Origin: an uncultured Lachnospiraceae bacterium
GTDB taxonomy: Bacteria > Bacillota > Clostridia > Lachnospirales > Lachnospiraceae
NCBI GenBank assembly: GCA_910577065.1
Contig: CAJTLD010000074.1
Coordinates: 1 to 7,750 of the forward strand
Length of the DNA stretch: 7,750 bases
Direction: 5' to 3'
A program made the translations under genes and the position numbers. Positions 6,800 to 7,750 of the stretch are shown in pieces; position 1 is the first letter of the stretch, and each line of letters begins with the position of its first letter. Under the pieces are notes generated by a model that saw nothing but the letters and a program-made list of their open reading frames with translations, did no database searches and was not told the DNA's origin.

Positions 6800-7750
6800 T
6801 TACTCTGATTCGAGTGCTTCTGCCGCTTTTATCATAATCGCGCATTCGACCCGTTTTTTCTGTAATGCACATCCGATCTCGTAGACATTTTTAATGTCCC
6901 CATGGAAATTGTAGGAATTGGCCGCGCAGCCTCCGCTGCAGTAAAACCGCGCAAAGCAGTCCCGGCATTGTTCCTTTGCATACACGTTGCAGCTTTTAAA
7001 TTCATCCCGCAGCGCGGTATTTAAAACGCCGTCCGTGACATTTCCCATGCAGAACGCTTCATTGCCTACAAACTGATGGCATGGATAAAGGTCCCCCCAG
7101 GGCGTAACTGCTAAATACTCTGTTCCCGAACCGCATCCGGAAAGCCGTTTCGCCACACAAGGTCCCCCTTCTAAATCTATCATAAAATGGAAGAACAAAA
7201 AATCATCTCCATTTTTATGCCGCTTTACCAGTTCGGCCGCAAGCTTATCATACTCCAGAAACAATTCCGGCAAATCCTCTTTTCGGATGGCGTATCCGTC
7301 CGTTTCCTGCGCCACTACCGGCTCCACCGAAATCCGCCGGAAACCAAGATCCGCCAGATGCAGCACGTCTTTTGAAAAATCCAGGTTATAGTGCGTATAC
7401 GTCCCCCTGACGTAATAATCGGCCTGATTCCTGCTTTTGGCAAACTTCTGAAACTTGGGAACAATCACATCATAGCTGCCGCTGCCGCCGCGAAACGGGC
7501 GCATCTTATCGTTTACTTCCTTACGGCCGTCTATGCTTAAAACCACGTTCGACATTTCTCTGTTGGCAAATTCCATGATTTCGTCGTTTAATAAAACGCC
7601 GTTTGTCGTCAGGGTAAAACGGAACTTCTTATGAAAACGCGCTTCCTGCTCCCTTCCATATGCCACAAGATCCTTTACCACCTGGAAATTAAGCGTCGGC
7701 TCGCCGCCGAAAAAATCCACCTCCAGATTCGTCCTGTTCCCGGAATTGGC
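6800..7750 (-). CDS. scfB: SCIFF-peptide maturase, radical SAM/SPASM thioether-forming enzyme (N-terminus outside window)
   Basis: 316 residues are present and the frame stays open at the right edge. A GTG at 7720 is only an internal valine codon, because the family sequence NLEVDFFGGEP reads straight through it. Maturases of this type have about 450-470 residues, so the radical SAM CxxxCxxC cluster site lies outside. Seen here: GGEP (15-18), TTNGVLL (48-54), LSIDGRKEVND (71-81), YYVRGTYTHYNLDFS (112-126), SVEPVVA (141-147), GGPCVAKRLSGCGSG (195-209) and GDLYPCHQFVG (219-229). The SPASM signature C262-x2-C265-x5-C271-x3-C275 follows, with further Cys at 294 and 303; these hold two auxiliary iron-sulfur clusters. 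The enzyme makes cysteine thioether links in the short Cys-rich SCIFF peptide, whose gene (scfA) normally lies just upstream, here off the edge. Linkage to secDF is common in Clostridia. Confidence 0.95.
   Translation of the reverse strand, partial: ANSGNRTNLEVDFFGGEPTLNFQVVKDLVAYGREQEARFHKKFRFTLTTNGVLLNDEIMEFANREMSNVVLSIDGRKEVNDKMRPFRGGSGSYDVIVPKFQKFAKSRNQADYYVRGTYTHYNLDFSKDVLHLADLGFRRISVEPVVAQETDGYAIRKEDLPELFLEYDKLAAELVKRHKNGDDFLFFHFMIDLEGGPCVAKRLSGCGSGTEYLAVTPWGDLYPCHQFVGNEAFCMGNVTDGVLNTALRDEFKSCNVYAKEQCRDCFARFYCSGGCAANSYNFHGDIKNVYEIGCALQKKRVECAIMIKAAEALESE

Noticed and set aside
6800..7720. GTG at 7720 as true start of scfB
   Set aside because: The frame is open to the window edge and the upstream residues NRTNLE fit the family consensus just before VDFFGGEP; the radical SAM cluster motif must lie further upstream.

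Overview
The window looks like chromosome from an anaerobic Clostridia bacterium, most likely a Lachnospiraceae-type gut Firmicute. The main reason is a very clear SCIFF-peptide maturase (radical SAM/SPASM family, characteristic of Clostridia) directly followed by a single-chain SecDF. All supportable genes are on the minus strand, so transcription runs from right to left. No tRNA, rRNA, CRISPR array or transposase was seen.

Right part (7750 to 4604): the C-terminal two thirds of the SCIFF maturase (scfB; its N-terminus lies beyond the window) is followed after 18 bp by secDF. The pair probably forms one operon, which ends at a strong, perfectly symmetric terminator hairpin at 4560-4593.

Middle (4559 to 3936): about 620 bp without a convincing gene. 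It holds a roughly 300-bp stretch rich in inverted repeats (4258-4559), then a 112-bp compound tandem repeat (4005-4248) just upstream of a small SdpI-family membrane protein gene (3585-3935).

Left part (3418 to 1): cell-surface polysaccharide genes. A SAM-methyltransferase-like ORF (2663-3418) runs into a kinase-like ORF (1209-2666) in the -1 frame, with no independent ribosome binding site and only a TTG start. The two read as halves of one methyltransferase-kinase fusion, an architecture like the O-antigen chain terminator WbdD. The junction carries an in-frame G GGA AAG heptamer, the slippery sequence used by phage lambda for -1 frameshifting, so programmed frameshifting is a real alternative to a simple indel. 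The kinase half also carries a repeat-expanded insert of about 95 residues. Ten bases downstream begins a polyprenyl-phosphate sugar-1-phosphate transferase, which would start synthesis of a polysaccharide repeat unit; its C-terminus lies beyond the left edge.

Working together (inference): the left genes are a fragment of a capsule/exopolysaccharide cluster, with an initiating transferase and a possible chain-modifying methyltransferase-kinase. The right genes are a housekeeping export gene (secDF) and RiPP maturation (scfB). From about 2660 to 4250 the + strand is strongly A+C rich, which sets this block apart from secDF.
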